Assembly (NCBI GenBank): GCA_947252645.1
Contig: CAMXWF010000016.1
Coordinates: forward strand, 1 to 64,000
Reading direction: 5' to 3'
Length of the DNA stretch: 64,000 nt
Source of the DNA: an uncultured Bacteroidia bacterium
GTDB taxonomy: Bacteria; Bacteroidota; Bacteroidia; Bacteroidales; CAJPTX01
Shown: positions 25,668 to 34,187 of the stretch, piece by piece
Layout of the letters: each line of letters begins with the position of its first letter
Numbering within the stretch: the stretch's first letter is position 1
Program-made: the position numbers and the translations under genes
The notes under the pieces: generated by a model
Database searches by the model: none
What the model was told of the DNA's origin: nothing
What the model saw: only the letters and a program-made list of their open reading frames with translations

Positions 25668-26468
25668 CTATATAGAAGGTTTTTGACGTACGCCCTGCTC
25701 TGTGGCCAGGGTGAGGAAGAGCCCGACGAAGATGGCGCCGCCGACCATGTTGCCCAGGGTGGCAGGTATCAGGTTGTCCATGAGGGCCTCCCAGGGGGAG
25801 ATGTTGGCCCCGGCGAGGATACCCAGGGGCAGGTAGTACATATTGGCCACGCTGTGCTCAAAGCCCATGACCACGAAGGCCATAATGGGCCACCAGAGGG
25901 CAATGACCTTGCCCACCAGGGAGTCGGTGTAGAAGGAGAGCCATACCGCTAGACAGACCAGCCAGTTGGCCCCGATGCCCTTGAGGAAGATAGTCCAGAA
26001 GGGCTGCTCCACCTTGTGGTAGGCGATCTGGCAGGCCGCCCGGCCTAGGTAGGTGCCATCGAGCAAGCCAGTGAGATAGACAAAGAAGTAGACAAAGAAC
26101 AGGGCCCCGAGCAGGTTTAGAGCCCAGATGGCTGCCCAGTGCGTGAGCGTGAAGCCCCAGGAGTTACGTCCACGCAGGGCAGCAGTCATCAGGTGGGCAT
26201 TGTTGCCGGTGAAGAGCTCGGCCCCGAACATGACAACGAGGATAATGCCTAGGGGGAAGACCGCCCCGGCGAGGATTGAGGAGATGGACGGATAACGCTG
26301 CAAGAGTTCAGGGGGAAAGCCCCGGCTAACCAACATGGAGAGTAGCCCGCCCATAGCGATAAAGACACCAGCCATGAGCCCCATGATAATGGTGGCACGC
26401 CATCCCTTGTTTCTTTTTTTGGCAGCCATTTCCTCTATGAGGGAGACCACTTGAGACAAATTGCGCAT
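25668..26468 (-). CDS. Formate/nitrite transporter family channel
   Basis: A 266-residue integral membrane protein of the FNT (FocA/NirC) family, which moves formate, nitrite or hydrosulfide across the inner membrane. Six hydrophobic spans are visible, including MGLMAGVFIAMGGLLSMLV, FPLGIILVVMFGAELFTGNN (the conserved ELFTGN motif) and the LGNMVGGAIFVGLFL segment. The ATG at 26468 is preferred to an upstream GTG, because the shorter form has the normal N-terminal length. The specific anion cannot be told from sequence; formate is likely in an anaerobic fermenter. It stands between the rubrerythrin and ispE genes. Confidence 0.92.
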   Translation of the reverse strand: MRNLSQVVSLIEEMAAKKRNKGWRATIIMGLMAGVFIAMGGLLSMLVSRGFPPELLQRYPSISSILAGAVFPLGIILVVMFGAELFTGNNAHLMTAALRGRNSWGFTLTHWAAIWALNLLGALFFVYFFVYLTGLLDGTYLGRAACQIAYHKVEQPFWTIFLKGIGANWLVCLAVWLSFYTDSLVGKVIALWWPIMAFVVMGFEHSVANMYYLPLGILAGANISPWEALMDNLIPATLGNMVGGAIFVGLFLTLATEQGVRQKPSI

Positions 26469-26502
26469 CGTTGTAGAGTATTTTCTTGGTGCTATTACAA
26501 AG

Positions 26503-26525
26503 CGTAAGCCCACCGGTGGGCTACG
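26503..26525 (-). terminator. Palindromic hairpin after ispE
   Basis: gtaagcccacc / ggtgggctac is a near-perfect inverted repeat 13 bp past the ispE stop. On the minus strand it is followed by GCTTTG. It probably ends the long dcw-ispE transcript; the U-run is short. Confidence 0.5.
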
Positions 26526-26537
26526 GTCGGTCGATTC

Positions 26538-27389
26538 CTATTCCTGTGTGCTGGGGGCCTGCCCGAGGGGCAGGAGGCGTGTCGTGGCATTGGGGATTTC
26601 AAGGTCGTGGGTTGGCCTGGGGCCTCGGAACAAGGCGTAGAGGGTGGACCCCGAGCCCGAGAGGGAGAGCTGTGCAGGGCTCAAGGCCTTTAGGGCCTGG
26701 TAGAGCTGTAGGATGGACGGGCAAAGACGCAGGACGGCGGGCCAGAAATCGTTTTTGGGGTTCAGGGGGTATTGGGCATCCTGCACTAGCTCCTGCGTTG
26801 TATCTTCAGGCGGTAGGATGCGTAGGTGGTCGAGTGTAGCAAAGGCTTGCGCCGTGCTGATGCGCTGGTTTGGTGTGGCCACCAGCACCCACTGGAATTG
26901 GAGGTCAAGCTGGATGGGTTGGCAGAGCTCGCCGCGCCCAGAGGCCTGGCAGGGGCGGTTGATGAGGAAGAAGGGGACGTCGCTGCCGAGCGTAAGGGCC
27001 AGTTTGGGCAGCAAGTCGTGGGGTACGTGCTTGGAGCACCTTAGGGCCATGTGCTGGAGCATGAAGGCGGCATCGGCCGAGCCTCCGCCTAGGCCGGCCC
27101 CGATGGGGATATGCTTTACGAGTGTAGCCTCAACCCGCGGTGGTTCGAACGGGAGGAGGAGACGATAGGCCTTCGCGACGAGGTTGTCGGCCTGGGGTCC
27201 CAGGTTGTAGCTCTGGTGCGCATGGAGGGCGATGACGGGGGGGCCGGGGAGTTCGTGGATACGGAGTTCGTCGCAGTAGCCATAGAGGGGAAGAAAGATG
27301 GTGTGTAGCCGGTGGAAGCCATCGGGCCGGCGTGGGCCGACAGTGAGCCCGTAGTTGAGCTTGGCATTAGGGAAGAGTACGGTGTCCAC
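26538..27389 (-). CDS. ispE: 4-diphosphocytidyl-2-C-methyl-D-erythritol kinase IspE
   Basis: A 283-residue GHMP kinase of the MEP isoprenoid pathway; it phosphorylates CDP-methylerythritol with ATP. The opening FPNAKLNYGLTVGPRRPDGFH and the glycine-rich PIGAGLGGGSADAAFML (P-loop, about 92-108) are diagnostic. The C-terminal LSLSGSGSTLYALF matches the third GHMP motif. The start is a GTG at 27389, 12 bp after the rsmI stop. Isoprenoid precursors feed undecaprenyl phosphate for the cell-wall genes upstream. It is probably the last gene of the long cluster, with a palindrome following. Confidence 0.93.
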   Translation of the reverse strand: MDTVLFPNAKLNYGLTVGPRRPDGFHRLHTIFLPLYGYCDELRIHELPGPPVIALHAHQSYNLGPQADNLVAKAYRLLLPFEPPRVEATLVKHIPIGAGLGGGSADAAFMLQHMALRCSKHVPHDLLPKLALTLGSDVPFFLINRPCQASGRGELCQPIQLDLQFQWVLVATPNQRISTAQAFATLDHLRILPPEDTTQELVQDAQYPLNPKNDFWPAVLRLCPSILQLYQALKALSPAQLSLSGSGSTLYALFRGPRPTHDLEIPNATTRLLPLGQAPSTQE

Positions 27390-27401
27390 AGGTGGGCGTA
27401 A

Positions 27402-28076
27402 CTAGCTTCTAGGCGCAATGATGAGGACGCACTCGCCCTTGATGGTTTCTTGTCCGAGGGTATTGATGAGGGAGTCGACCGAGCCGCGATAGAAGGACTC
27501 GTGGAGCTTTGAGAGTTCACGGGCTAGGCAGAGCAGCTGGTCGGGGCCAAAGACCGTTTGGATTTCCTGGAGGAGGCGTGGTAGCCGGTAGGGGGATTCG
27601 TAGAGGACGGCCGTCAGCGGCTGTTCACGGAGCGCAAGGAGTCGCTTTTGTCGTCCTTTCTTGGGGGGTAGGAAGCCCTCGAAGAGGAATTTTTCGCAGG
27701 GGAATCCGCTGGCGACTAGGGCCGGGATCAAGGCCGTGGGGCCTGGTAGACAGGTGACGGGGATCTGTTGGGCCAAGGCGGCTCGCACCAGGAGGAAGCC
27801 GGGGTCGGAGATGGCGGGTGTACCTGCGTCGGACACTAGGGCCAACTGCTGATCGTGGAGAAGCAGGTCGACAAAATGGTTGACTCTATCGTGCTCGTTA
27901 TGCAGATGGTAGGACTGTGTGGGGGTGTGGATGTCGTAGTGGCGGAGGAGAATAGCCGTGGTGCGGGTGTCCTCCGCGAGGATGAGGTTGACTGAGGCCA
28001 GAATCCTCACCGCGCGGTAGGTGATGTCTTCCAGGTTGCCGATCGGGGTGGGGACCACGTAGAGCGTACCAGGCAT
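27402..28076 (-). CDS. rsmI: 16S rRNA (cytidine-1402 2'-O)-methyltransferase RsmI
   Basis: A 224-residue tetrapyrrole-methylase-fold enzyme that 2'-O-methylates C1402 of 16S rRNA, near the decoding site. The ATG at 28076 is set by the conserved opening GTLYVVPTPIGNLEDITYRA; the longer frame upstream is not coding. Other signatures are LILAEDTRTT, LVSDAGTPAISDPGFLLV, TCLPGPTALIPALVASGFP and YESPYRLPRLL. Length is at the short end of normal because the C-terminal tail is brief. It lies about 50 bp after the unknown gene that follows ftsZ and 12 bp before ispE. Confidence 0.92.
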   Translation of the reverse strand: MPGTLYVVPTPIGNLEDITYRAVRILASVNLILAEDTRTTAILLRHYDIHTPTQSYHLHNEHDRVNHFVDLLLHDQQLALVSDAGTPAISDPGFLLVRAALAQQIPVTCLPGPTALIPALVASGFPCEKFLFEGFLPPKKGRQKRLLALREQPLTAVLYESPYRLPRLLQEIQTVFGPDQLLCLARELSKLHESFYRGSVDSLINTLGQETIKGECVLIIAPRS

Positions 28077-28128
28077 AGCTAGCTTTGGGCTTGGTATTGC
28101 GGGTAGAGGTTGGTGAGAGGGGTGTAGC

Positions 28129-28785
28129 CTAGCTAAAGCGTCGAGATAGGCAAGTAGAGAGGAGCTGTACGGCCTCGTTGTCGGCCTGCTCTGGGAAGTG
28201 CTTCTGTAGGAGCTCGAGGGCACTGGCCAGCGAGGTCTGGCGGTCGAGCTGATGGAGGAGTTCATCGGGCGAGACGCTGGCCCCAGCAGGCAGGAAACGT
28301 CGTAGGATGAGGCGGTCGTTGCGCGAGAGCATGGAGGCCAAGTCAGGACGCTTGGGTTGGCGTGGTGCTGAGTCCGTGTTCCCCTGGGAGGCTGGCCTGG
28401 GGGGCTCTTTGATCACTTGGGGCATAAGATTCACTGGGACAGGCACTGCCACGTGACTGGGCTCAGGGCTTTTCGATGCGATGCGCTCTGCAGACTTTGG
28501 AAGCTGCGTGCGGGGTGCGTTGGTGCTGTAGTCGCCTAGCGTGGTGATGGGGCCTGGTGAGTCTGGGGGGAGTTGTGCCCCAGAAACGTTTGGAGCGCAG
28601 CTCCCCTTGATGGCCCTGTCCACGATGGTCAGCATGGCATGGAGCGGTGCGGTGTCTAGAGGCAGACCCTTTTCCTCCTGTTCGCATAGCTGTTCAACCA
28701 CGCTGCGCATGGAGTGCAGCAGGTCGGAAAGAGGCATCTCCGCCAACACCTGGAGAAAGGCATCAAATGCAGCTGGAGTCATCAT
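28129..28785 (-). CDS. Unknown protein encoded between ftsZ and rsmI
   Basis: A 218-residue soluble protein I do not recognise. It has no signal peptide or membrane helix. The N-terminal 60 residues (FDAFLQVLAEMPLSDLLHSM...) look helical, a Pro/Ser/Ala-rich, probably flexible linker spans about 70-150, and the last 65 residues (LASMLSRNDRLILRRFL...QLLSTCLSRRFS) form a second helical domain. The start ATG (28785, or the adjoining ATG at 28782) lies 3 bp past the ftsZ stop, so translation is probably coupled. Position at the end of the division cluster suggests a role with FtsZ or in envelope growth; this is inference only. Confidence 0.7.
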   Translation of the reverse strand: MMTPAAFDAFLQVLAEMPLSDLLHSMRSVVEQLCEQEEKGLPLDTAPLHAMLTIVDRAIKGSCAPNVSGAQLPPDSPGPITTLGDYSTNAPRTQLPKSAERIASKSPEPSHVAVPVPVNLMPQVIKEPPRPASQGNTDSAPRQPKRPDLASMLSRNDRLILRRFLPAGASVSPDELLHQLDRQTSLASALELLQKHFPEQADNEAVQLLSTCLSRRFS

Positions 28786-28788
28786 GGC

Positions 28789-30519
28789 CTAGTCGATTCC
28801 TTTGAGACGTTCGTTAGCTTTACAGAGGTCGTCCCATCCCTTGCTATGCTGGCGTGGAGCGGTGTCGGGTTGTTCGGCATCGTCCTGGAAGTTTTTCAGG
28901 AGTTCCTCTGTGACCTCAACCACCGACATGGCGCCCTTGGTGTCTTTGGTCTGGGCATCATCGTGACCGTTCGGCTGGGTGATAGCCTTTTGCTCAGTCG
29001 GCGGCATCAGGTTGGAGAAGAGGGTGTTCTGGGTTGTGAGCGGCACTGAGCATTCCACCTTGGGGGCTGCTGAGGCCGCGGCATTAGCCAGCGTGCCCAC
29101 AGTGGTTTGAGGGGATACTTTCGTGGAGCTACCACCTAGGGTAAAGGTGAGCAGCGTGCCAGGTTTTATGGTCTTGGACGTGCGGGACTTTTGGGCATCG
29201 GTAGTAGCTTCCTGGGAAGTGGGCAGCTTGGGCTGTGTCGGCTGTGTATCCTGAGGCCTGTTTTCGCTGGGGTACTTGGGCCACGTGGCGGATTTTTCTT
29301 GCAGGTTTTTTTCTTGCGCTTGCCGCCACATATCCTTGCATGCGTTGGCGTAGTCGGAAGGTTTTTGGCTACCAACGAATTGGGCCAGCAAGAGCGTCAT
29401 GCTGTAGGTGCCTTCTGGTATGGAGTTGTCGAAGCCTTGGCTCGGCTTAATGGAGTAATCGCCCTTAGGCTCGAGGCACTTGGCCTGTAGGAAGCCCATC
29501 CATTCGTTTTGGTCTCGCTGGAGTACAGGAGCTTTATCGTTGTACTTGAGCTGATAGGAGCAGGATTTTGCCCCTACGGGGTACTGGGGGACGCAGTAGT
29601 TAGAGTTGAACTCCTTGAGCATATCGTTCAGGAGGTCGTAGGTATTGACGGGCTTGGTGTCGTTGTTAGCGTCCTTGTCCTTTTGGTCTTGGTTTTTGCG
29701 TTTTCCCTGATAGTGGTGGACCACGGCCACCCCGCCGGCGGTATAAGAGATCTCAGAGCCGAGGACGTAGCCAAGTCGGGTGAGGATATCGTTTATATCG
29801 GCGTTACGGTTCAAGACATCCAGGCTTATGTCGAGGAAGCCTTTGACGGTAGCAGACATTTTTTCCCGGATGCTTTCGGTGGCCTTCTCGAAGGGGATGT
29901 CGGGGTTGGCGGTTATGGCGAGGTTGTTGTCGTAGAGCGCCGTGGATGGCACGTGTTCTTCAATCTCTTTGATAGCCTTGAGCGCGTGGTTCCATATGGA
30001 GTTTCCCTCTCGCAGGAGCGGTAGGAGCAAGGAGGGAAAACAGGGGATTTTGAGTTCATCACAGAGCTTGACGAAGCCAGGTGTAGCCCCTGTGCCGGTG
30101 CCCCCGCCCACGCCGGCCACCACCACGACAAGCTGGAGAGGGCTCTGTGGGTCGTTTTTACAGGCTTCTAGGAATTGCTTGACTTCTTCGCAGCTTTCGG
30201 TGAAGGCGGCCTGTCCGAGTTCTGGGTCTCCGCCAGCCCCGATGCCCTTGGTGCTAGTTTTTCCAATGAGGAAAGGCTTGAAATCCAGGCCTTTATTCGT
30301 ATCATCGGCATCGGTATTGAGGGCCACAAGGGTCAGGGGGGACTCTTCGCACTTGGTGTATTTATTGAATATACCTCGCACGAAGCCGCAGCCCATGCCC
30401 CCGATGCCCACAACCATGATGGCCCCTCGATGCTTGGTCAAATTAGTCTTGACCTCCTTGAGCTGGAAGGCCGTTTGGAGTTCGGGCGCTGGATTCGCGA
30501 TAGGCGTAGTAATATCCAT
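28789..30519 (-). CDS. ftsZ: Cell division protein FtsZ, strongly divergent
   Basis: A 576-residue tubulin-like GTPase at the usual ftsZ position, after ftsA. It would polymerise into the cytokinetic ring. Key nucleotide motifs are readable: VVGIGGMGCG (about 36-45), ALNTDADDT (66-74), and the signature GGGTGTG at 138-144. The T7 catalytic loop is NADINDI (Asn239, Asp241, Asp244), matching the canonical NxDFADV. The C-terminal half differs from usual FtsZ: the GVLVNITGG-type segment is not recognisable and a charged insertion (about 272-290) interrupts it. The tail is long and low complexity and lacks the DxPxFLR-type peptide that normally binds FtsA. Usual FtsZ is about 380-460 residues, so this protein is long. 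Confidence 0.85.
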   Translation of the reverse strand: MDITTPIANPAPELQTAFQLKEVKTNLTKHRGAIMVVGIGGMGCGFVRGIFNKYTKCEESPLTLVALNTDADDTNKGLDFKPFLIGKTSTKGIGAGGDPELGQAAFTESCEEVKQFLEACKNDPQSPLQLVVVVAGVGGGTGTGATPGFVKLCDELKIPCFPSLLLPLLREGNSIWNHALKAIKEIEEHVPSTALYDNNLAITANPDIPFEKATESIREKMSATVKGFLDISLDVLNRNADINDILTRLGYVLGSEISYTAGGVAVVHHYQGKRKNQDQKDKDANNDTKPVNTYDLLNDMLKEFNSNYCVPQYPVGAKSCSYQLKYNDKAPVLQRDQNEWMGFLQAKCLEPKGDYSIKPSQGFDNSIPEGTYSMTLLLAQFVGSQKPSDYANACKDMWRQAQEKNLQEKSATWPKYPSENRPQDTQPTQPKLPTSQEATTDAQKSRTSKTIKPGTLLTFTLGGSSTKVSPQTTVGTLANAAASAAPKVECSVPLTTQNTLFSNLMPPTEQKAITQPNGHDDAQTKDTKGAMSVVEVTEELLKNFQDDAEQPDTAPRQHSKGWDDLCKANERLKGID

Positions 30520-30581
30520 GATAGGAGTCTTTGGGATGATAATGAATCTGGGTGCGAATTGTTGTATGTAGTAGACTGGGG

Positions 30582-31988
30582 CTAGTCCTCGTTGTTGTAG
30601 GTGCCGAGAACTTGGTTGACCCCGTCGACAGCGTTGGAGAGGAGTTTTGAGAAGAAGCTCTTTGGTTGTTTTTTGCTGGCAGCTGGCTGTTCAGGTGGAG
30701 TGCTAGAAGACTCAGGGGGTTGTGCGGTTGTTTGGATGGGCTGAGCCTGGGCGAAGAGCGACTCCTGTCGAGCCAGGTCGATGGTGCCGTAGAGTGCAGC
30801 CTGCGAGGGGACGCCGTGGGGCATGTCGGGTAGGAGATCGTGGAAGTCGATACTTCCTGGTAGCCCCACAGTGCGCACGGCCCGGAAGGGGAAACTACCC
30901 CAGAGGTTGAGGAGGCATGTAAAGAGCCTGTCAATTTGAGGCACCGCGGCCAGCCCGCCGCCGAGGTAGACGGTAAAAAAGCGTGGAGCTCTGTTGATAT
31001 CGGGATACCACTCCATATAGAGCTTCTTGAGCCTCAGGGTGATTTCGCCACAGTGGCGCACAAGCACCCAGAGGAGGAAATCGGCCTGGGAGTTTGGTTT
31101 GATGCTCTCCTGGGGGAAGAGGTCGGCAGGGTGTTGGGCCTTGAAGTTGCAGCGTGAGAGGTCGATGAGTTTAATGAGATCCCGTCGTAGCTGCAAGGGG
31201 TCGAGGTTTCGTTCCTTGCAGGTGGTGTCCACCACGTATTTTACGCCCTTAGGCTCCCAGTGGTAGTGATTGATCTTGCCGTTATGGGTAGAGAAGAGCT
31301 CGGTTTTGCTGTAGCCGAGATTAATCAGGAGTGCATCGCCATTTTCATTCTGGATGATTTGTTGGCACTGCTGCAGGGCATCAGGCTCGAGGTAGAGCTT
31401 CGTGAGGCTGAGCCCGGCATCGCGGATGCACTTACGGAGGCGGTTGATGGCTTTTTCGTTGGCCAGGAAGAAGATGTAGCGGAGGGTGACGTTGTTGGAG
31501 ACGCTGCCGATGGCTTGGTCTTCGGAGAGGAGGAGGGAGTCGCTGGCATCGGTGAGGAAGCCGAGCTTGATGGTATGGAGGAGGGCGCGGCGCTGTCCTT
31601 GGGCATCGGTGAGGAACTCAGCTTTTATTTTTTGGCTATCGCGCTGCATTTCGTCCACGTCGTCCTTGGCCACAACGGTATCATCGCCATTGCGTTGCTG
31701 GCAGACACGCTCTATTTGACCAGGCTTGGCCTCGATGGGCCCCACGGCGGCCAGGGCGCAGACTTGGTCGATGGGGTGCTTGAGGACATCGTGCGCCAAG
31801 TTGAGCAACTGGACGATGGCATCCACGGTTTTGCGTGGGTTTTGGATGATCACGTCGCCTATATCGCTACTGTAGGTATGGAAAACGTGGAAGTGTCCCA
31901 CGGGCTTACGCTGGGAATCGAACTCTTGGACTCCCAGTCGGAGCCAGTAGGAGCCGATGTCGAGAGCTGCGATGTATTGATTTTCCAT
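30582..31988 (-). CDS. ftsA: Cell division protein FtsA, divergent
   Basis: A 468-residue actin-like protein expected to tether FtsZ to the inner membrane and to bring in later division proteins. The phosphate-1 motif is AALDIGSYWLRLGV (residues 8-20), a 1C-like segment VVAKDDVDEMQRDS is near 105-118, and the adenosine motif is YLGGGLAAVP (341-350). The phosphate-2 motif reads LINLGYSKTEL (221-231), where the usual DxGxGTT Asp is Asn. The C-terminus KSFFSKLLSNAVDGVN fits an amphipathic membrane-targeting helix after a Pro/Ser linker. It lies 62 bp before ftsZ and 10 bp after ftsQ. Confidence 0.82.
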   Translation of the reverse strand: MENQYIAALDIGSYWLRLGVQEFDSQRKPVGHFHVFHTYSSDIGDVIIQNPRKTVDAIVQLLNLAHDVLKHPIDQVCALAAVGPIEAKPGQIERVCQQRNGDDTVVAKDDVDEMQRDSQKIKAEFLTDAQGQRRALLHTIKLGFLTDASDSLLLSEDQAIGSVSNNVTLRYIFFLANEKAINRLRKCIRDAGLSLTKLYLEPDALQQCQQIIQNENGDALLINLGYSKTELFSTHNGKINHYHWEPKGVKYVVDTTCKERNLDPLQLRRDLIKLIDLSRCNFKAQHPADLFPQESIKPNSQADFLLWVLVRHCGEITLRLKKLYMEWYPDINRAPRFFTVYLGGGLAAVPQIDRLFTCLLNLWGSFPFRAVRTVGLPGSIDFHDLLPDMPHGVPSQAALYGTIDLARQESLFAQAQPIQTTAQPPESSSTPPEQPAASKKQPKSFFSKLLSNAVDGVNQVLGTYNNED

Positions 31989-31998
31989 GGTTGTGTAT

Positions 31999-32790
31999 CT
32001 ATTTTTGGCTTGGGGTTCTACAAATCACCTGGTCACCGTAGCGCAGATCAATCTCGCTGTAGGCATTGAGTCCGTTAGCAGGTAGGCTGGCGGCATAGAG
32101 TGCTCGCAGCTTTTTGAGCTTGTACTGGTAGTCGTCGAGGGAGCCGAGCTGGACGATCTGTCCGCCAACGCGCGGTACAAGTTCGACATTCTGGTTGGAA
32201 GTCACATAGAGCTGGGTGAGCTGGGCGCGCCAGAAGGAGTGCTTGTAAACGTAGCGAGCCAGCTCTAGAAGCTGGGTGAAGAGGTGGCTTTGGGCGCCCT
32301 GTAGTGGGTCTTGTAGGGCCAGGGAATCGAGGGGAGGCTCAATGTAGCCGTTCGCCACGAGGGTATGGGCAGCATAGTCGAGAGCTGCCGGGTAGAGTGT
32401 GCCCTCCCAGGTGACGTAGTATGAGGAGCCGTCACGGGCGATGATGCGCAGAATAGGGATGCGCTGCTGGATGCTAACGCAGAGCAGACCCGAGGCCAAC
32501 GGGTAGGCCTGCGCTTTTTTGACCACGGGCAAGTTGTCGACCATGGTTTCTATTGCGTGGGCATTGATGGCGTAGAGGGGCTTACCTACCAAGTCGCCCA
32601 CTTCTTGAGTGATGAGGTTTTCCACTGCGCGCGCAGTGACCAGGGACGTCTGGGCCGAGGAGGCCATAGAGACCCTCAGAGCCCTGCATTGGATCTCGCC
32701 CCGCCGGGTGGCGACATAGCGCAGGGCATAGCCCACCGCGGCCAGGAAGCAGAGCCCCAGCAAGTAGGAGAGAATCCGTTTAACTGGCAC
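31999..32790 (-). CDS. ftsQ: Cell division protein FtsQ
   Basis: A 263-residue bitopic inner-membrane protein of the division complex that links periplasmic FtsL/FtsB-type proteins to the ring. A cytoplasmic start (MPVKRI) leads into one membrane helix (LSYLLGLCFLAAVGYALRYV, about 7-27); the rest is periplasmic, with the POTRA-like part (ITQEVGDLVGKPLYAINAHAIETMVDNLPVVKKAQAYPL) and a beta domain. Sequence conservation in this family is low, so the assignment leans on topology and on position between murC and ftsA. Its start overlaps the murC end by 11 bp. Confidence 0.85.
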   Translation of the reverse strand: MPVKRILSYLLGLCFLAAVGYALRYVATRRGEIQCRALRVSMASSAQTSLVTARAVENLITQEVGDLVGKPLYAINAHAIETMVDNLPVVKKAQAYPLASGLLCVSIQQRIPILRIIARDGSSYYVTWEGTLYPAALDYAAHTLVANGYIEPPLDSLALQDPLQGAQSHLFTQLLELARYVYKHSFWRAQLTQLYVTSNQNVELVPRVGGQIVQLGSLDDYQYKLKKLRALYAASLPANGLNAYSEIDLRYGDQVICRTPSQK

Positions 32791-34186
32791 TGCTGGCCTC
32801 CCTTTCTTTCAGTAGGTTGACGATGCTGCCCACGTGTTCGCCGATAGAGCCCGCCCCCATGGAGAGGAGCAGGTCGAGGGGCAGTCCTTGCAGGGTAGAG
32901 AGCAAGTCGTCCTCGCCCACGAGCATTTTGCGCATGTTCTGGGGCATGTGCTGTAGGATGAGGGAGGAATCGACTCCCGGGATGGGGCGCTCACGGGCAG
33001 GGTAGATAGGCAGGAGGATAGCGCAATCGAGCTTGGAGAGTGCGTGGGCAAAGTCGATGGCCAGAGCCTGCGTGCGGGAGTAGAGGTGCGGTTGGAAGAT
33101 GCCCGTGATCTCACGTCCGGGGAAGGTTTCGCGGAGCGCATCGACGGTAGCCCTGATCTCGTCGGGGTGGTGTGCGTAGTCGTCGAAGTAGACGTAGCGG
33201 CTACCCTGATAGGCCTTGAAGAGACGTCTGGCCACGCCGTGGAAGGCTTCCAGGTGGTGCGCGGCGACTTCTAGGTCGATGCCCAGGCTATGGCAGACGG
33301 CTAGGACAGCCAGCGCATTTTCCACATTGTGTCGCCCAGGCACCGAGAGCGCCATGTGGAGGGAGAGGCCATCGTAGGTGGTAAGGTCGAAGTGGTGCTT
33401 CCCGTCAATATACTTAAGGTTGCTCGCGCGGTAGTGGGCATCGGGCGAGAGGCCGTAGGTGACCAGCTCGAGGCCAGAGGCCGTGAGGTAGTGCTGGATA
33501 GCCTCGGAACAGACGATTTTCCGCTCGGAGTTTTGGAGACAGAATTGAATAAAGGCCTCCTGGAGGTTCTGGAAGGAGCCGTAGTAGTCGAGGTGGTCAG
33601 GGGCCATGGTGGTGACGATGGTACGGTAGGGATGGAGCTGTAGGAAGCTGCGGTCGTATTCATCGGCCTCAACGACCATGAAGTGCTGCCCTTTATCGTT
33701 GTTGAACCAATTGGTGTTGGTCTCAACATCGAGCCCGCCAAGGAAGGCCTGGCAGCCCACGGTGGCACGGAGCACACGGGCCAGCATGGTGCTTGTGGTT
33801 GTTTTGCCGTGCGAGCCCGCTACGGCCAGCGTGCGCCAGCCCTGGGTGAGCAAGCCGAGTATCTCAGCGCGCTTGTGGAGCGTGTGGCCCTGCTGCTCAA
33901 AGTAGCAGCGCAGGGCCGAGGTGACGGGGATGGCAGGGGTATAGACGATGAGTGTCTCAGGCCTAGGGTAGGCGAACTGCGGGGGCACGAGGGCGGAGTC
34001 GTCGCGATAGCACACAGGCATGCCTTCCTGCTCTAGCTGCGCAGTCAGAGCACTACGATGGGCATCGTAGCCGCGGACCTCTAGCCCTTTAGCCTTGCAG
34101 GCCCTAGCCAAGGCACTCATACCTATGCCACCAATGCCCAGAAAGAAAACGCGCTGGACCCCCGGGAGAAAATTGTTGGTACTCAT
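32780..34186 (-). CDS. murC: UDP-N-acetylmuramate--L-alanine ligase MurC
   Basis: A 468-residue Mur ligase that adds L-Ala to UDP-MurNAc, the first peptide step of peptidoglycan synthesis. The N-terminal FFLGIGGIGMSALARA binds the UDP substrate, the ATP P-loop is VAGSHGKTTTSTMLAR, and the middle has VEADEYDRSFL with VTTMAPDHLDYYG. The VYFDDYAHHPDEIRATV motif is typical of MurC. Domain order and length are normal. It overlaps ftsQ by 11 bp and lies 2 bp after murG. Confidence 0.96.
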   Translation of the reverse strand: MSTNNFLPGVQRVFFLGIGGIGMSALARACKAKGLEVRGYDAHRSALTAQLEQEGMPVCYRDDSALVPPQFAYPRPETLIVYTPAIPVTSALRCYFEQQGHTLHKRAEILGLLTQGWRTLAVAGSHGKTTTSTMLARVLRATVGCQAFLGGLDVETNTNWFNNDKGQHFMVVEADEYDRSFLQLHPYRTIVTTMAPDHLDYYGSFQNLQEAFIQFCLQNSERKIVCSEAIQHYLTASGLELVTYGLSPDAHYRASNLKYIDGKHHFDLTTYDGLSLHMALSVPGRHNVENALAVLAVCHSLGIDLEVAAHHLEAFHGVARRLFKAYQGSRYVYFDDYAHHPDEIRATVDALRETFPGREITGIFQPHLYSRTQALAIDFAHALSKLDCAILLPIYPARERPIPGVDSSLILQHMPQNMRKMLVGEDDLLSTLQGLPLDLLLSMGAGSIGEHVGSIVNLLKEREASSAS

Positions 34187-34187
34187 G

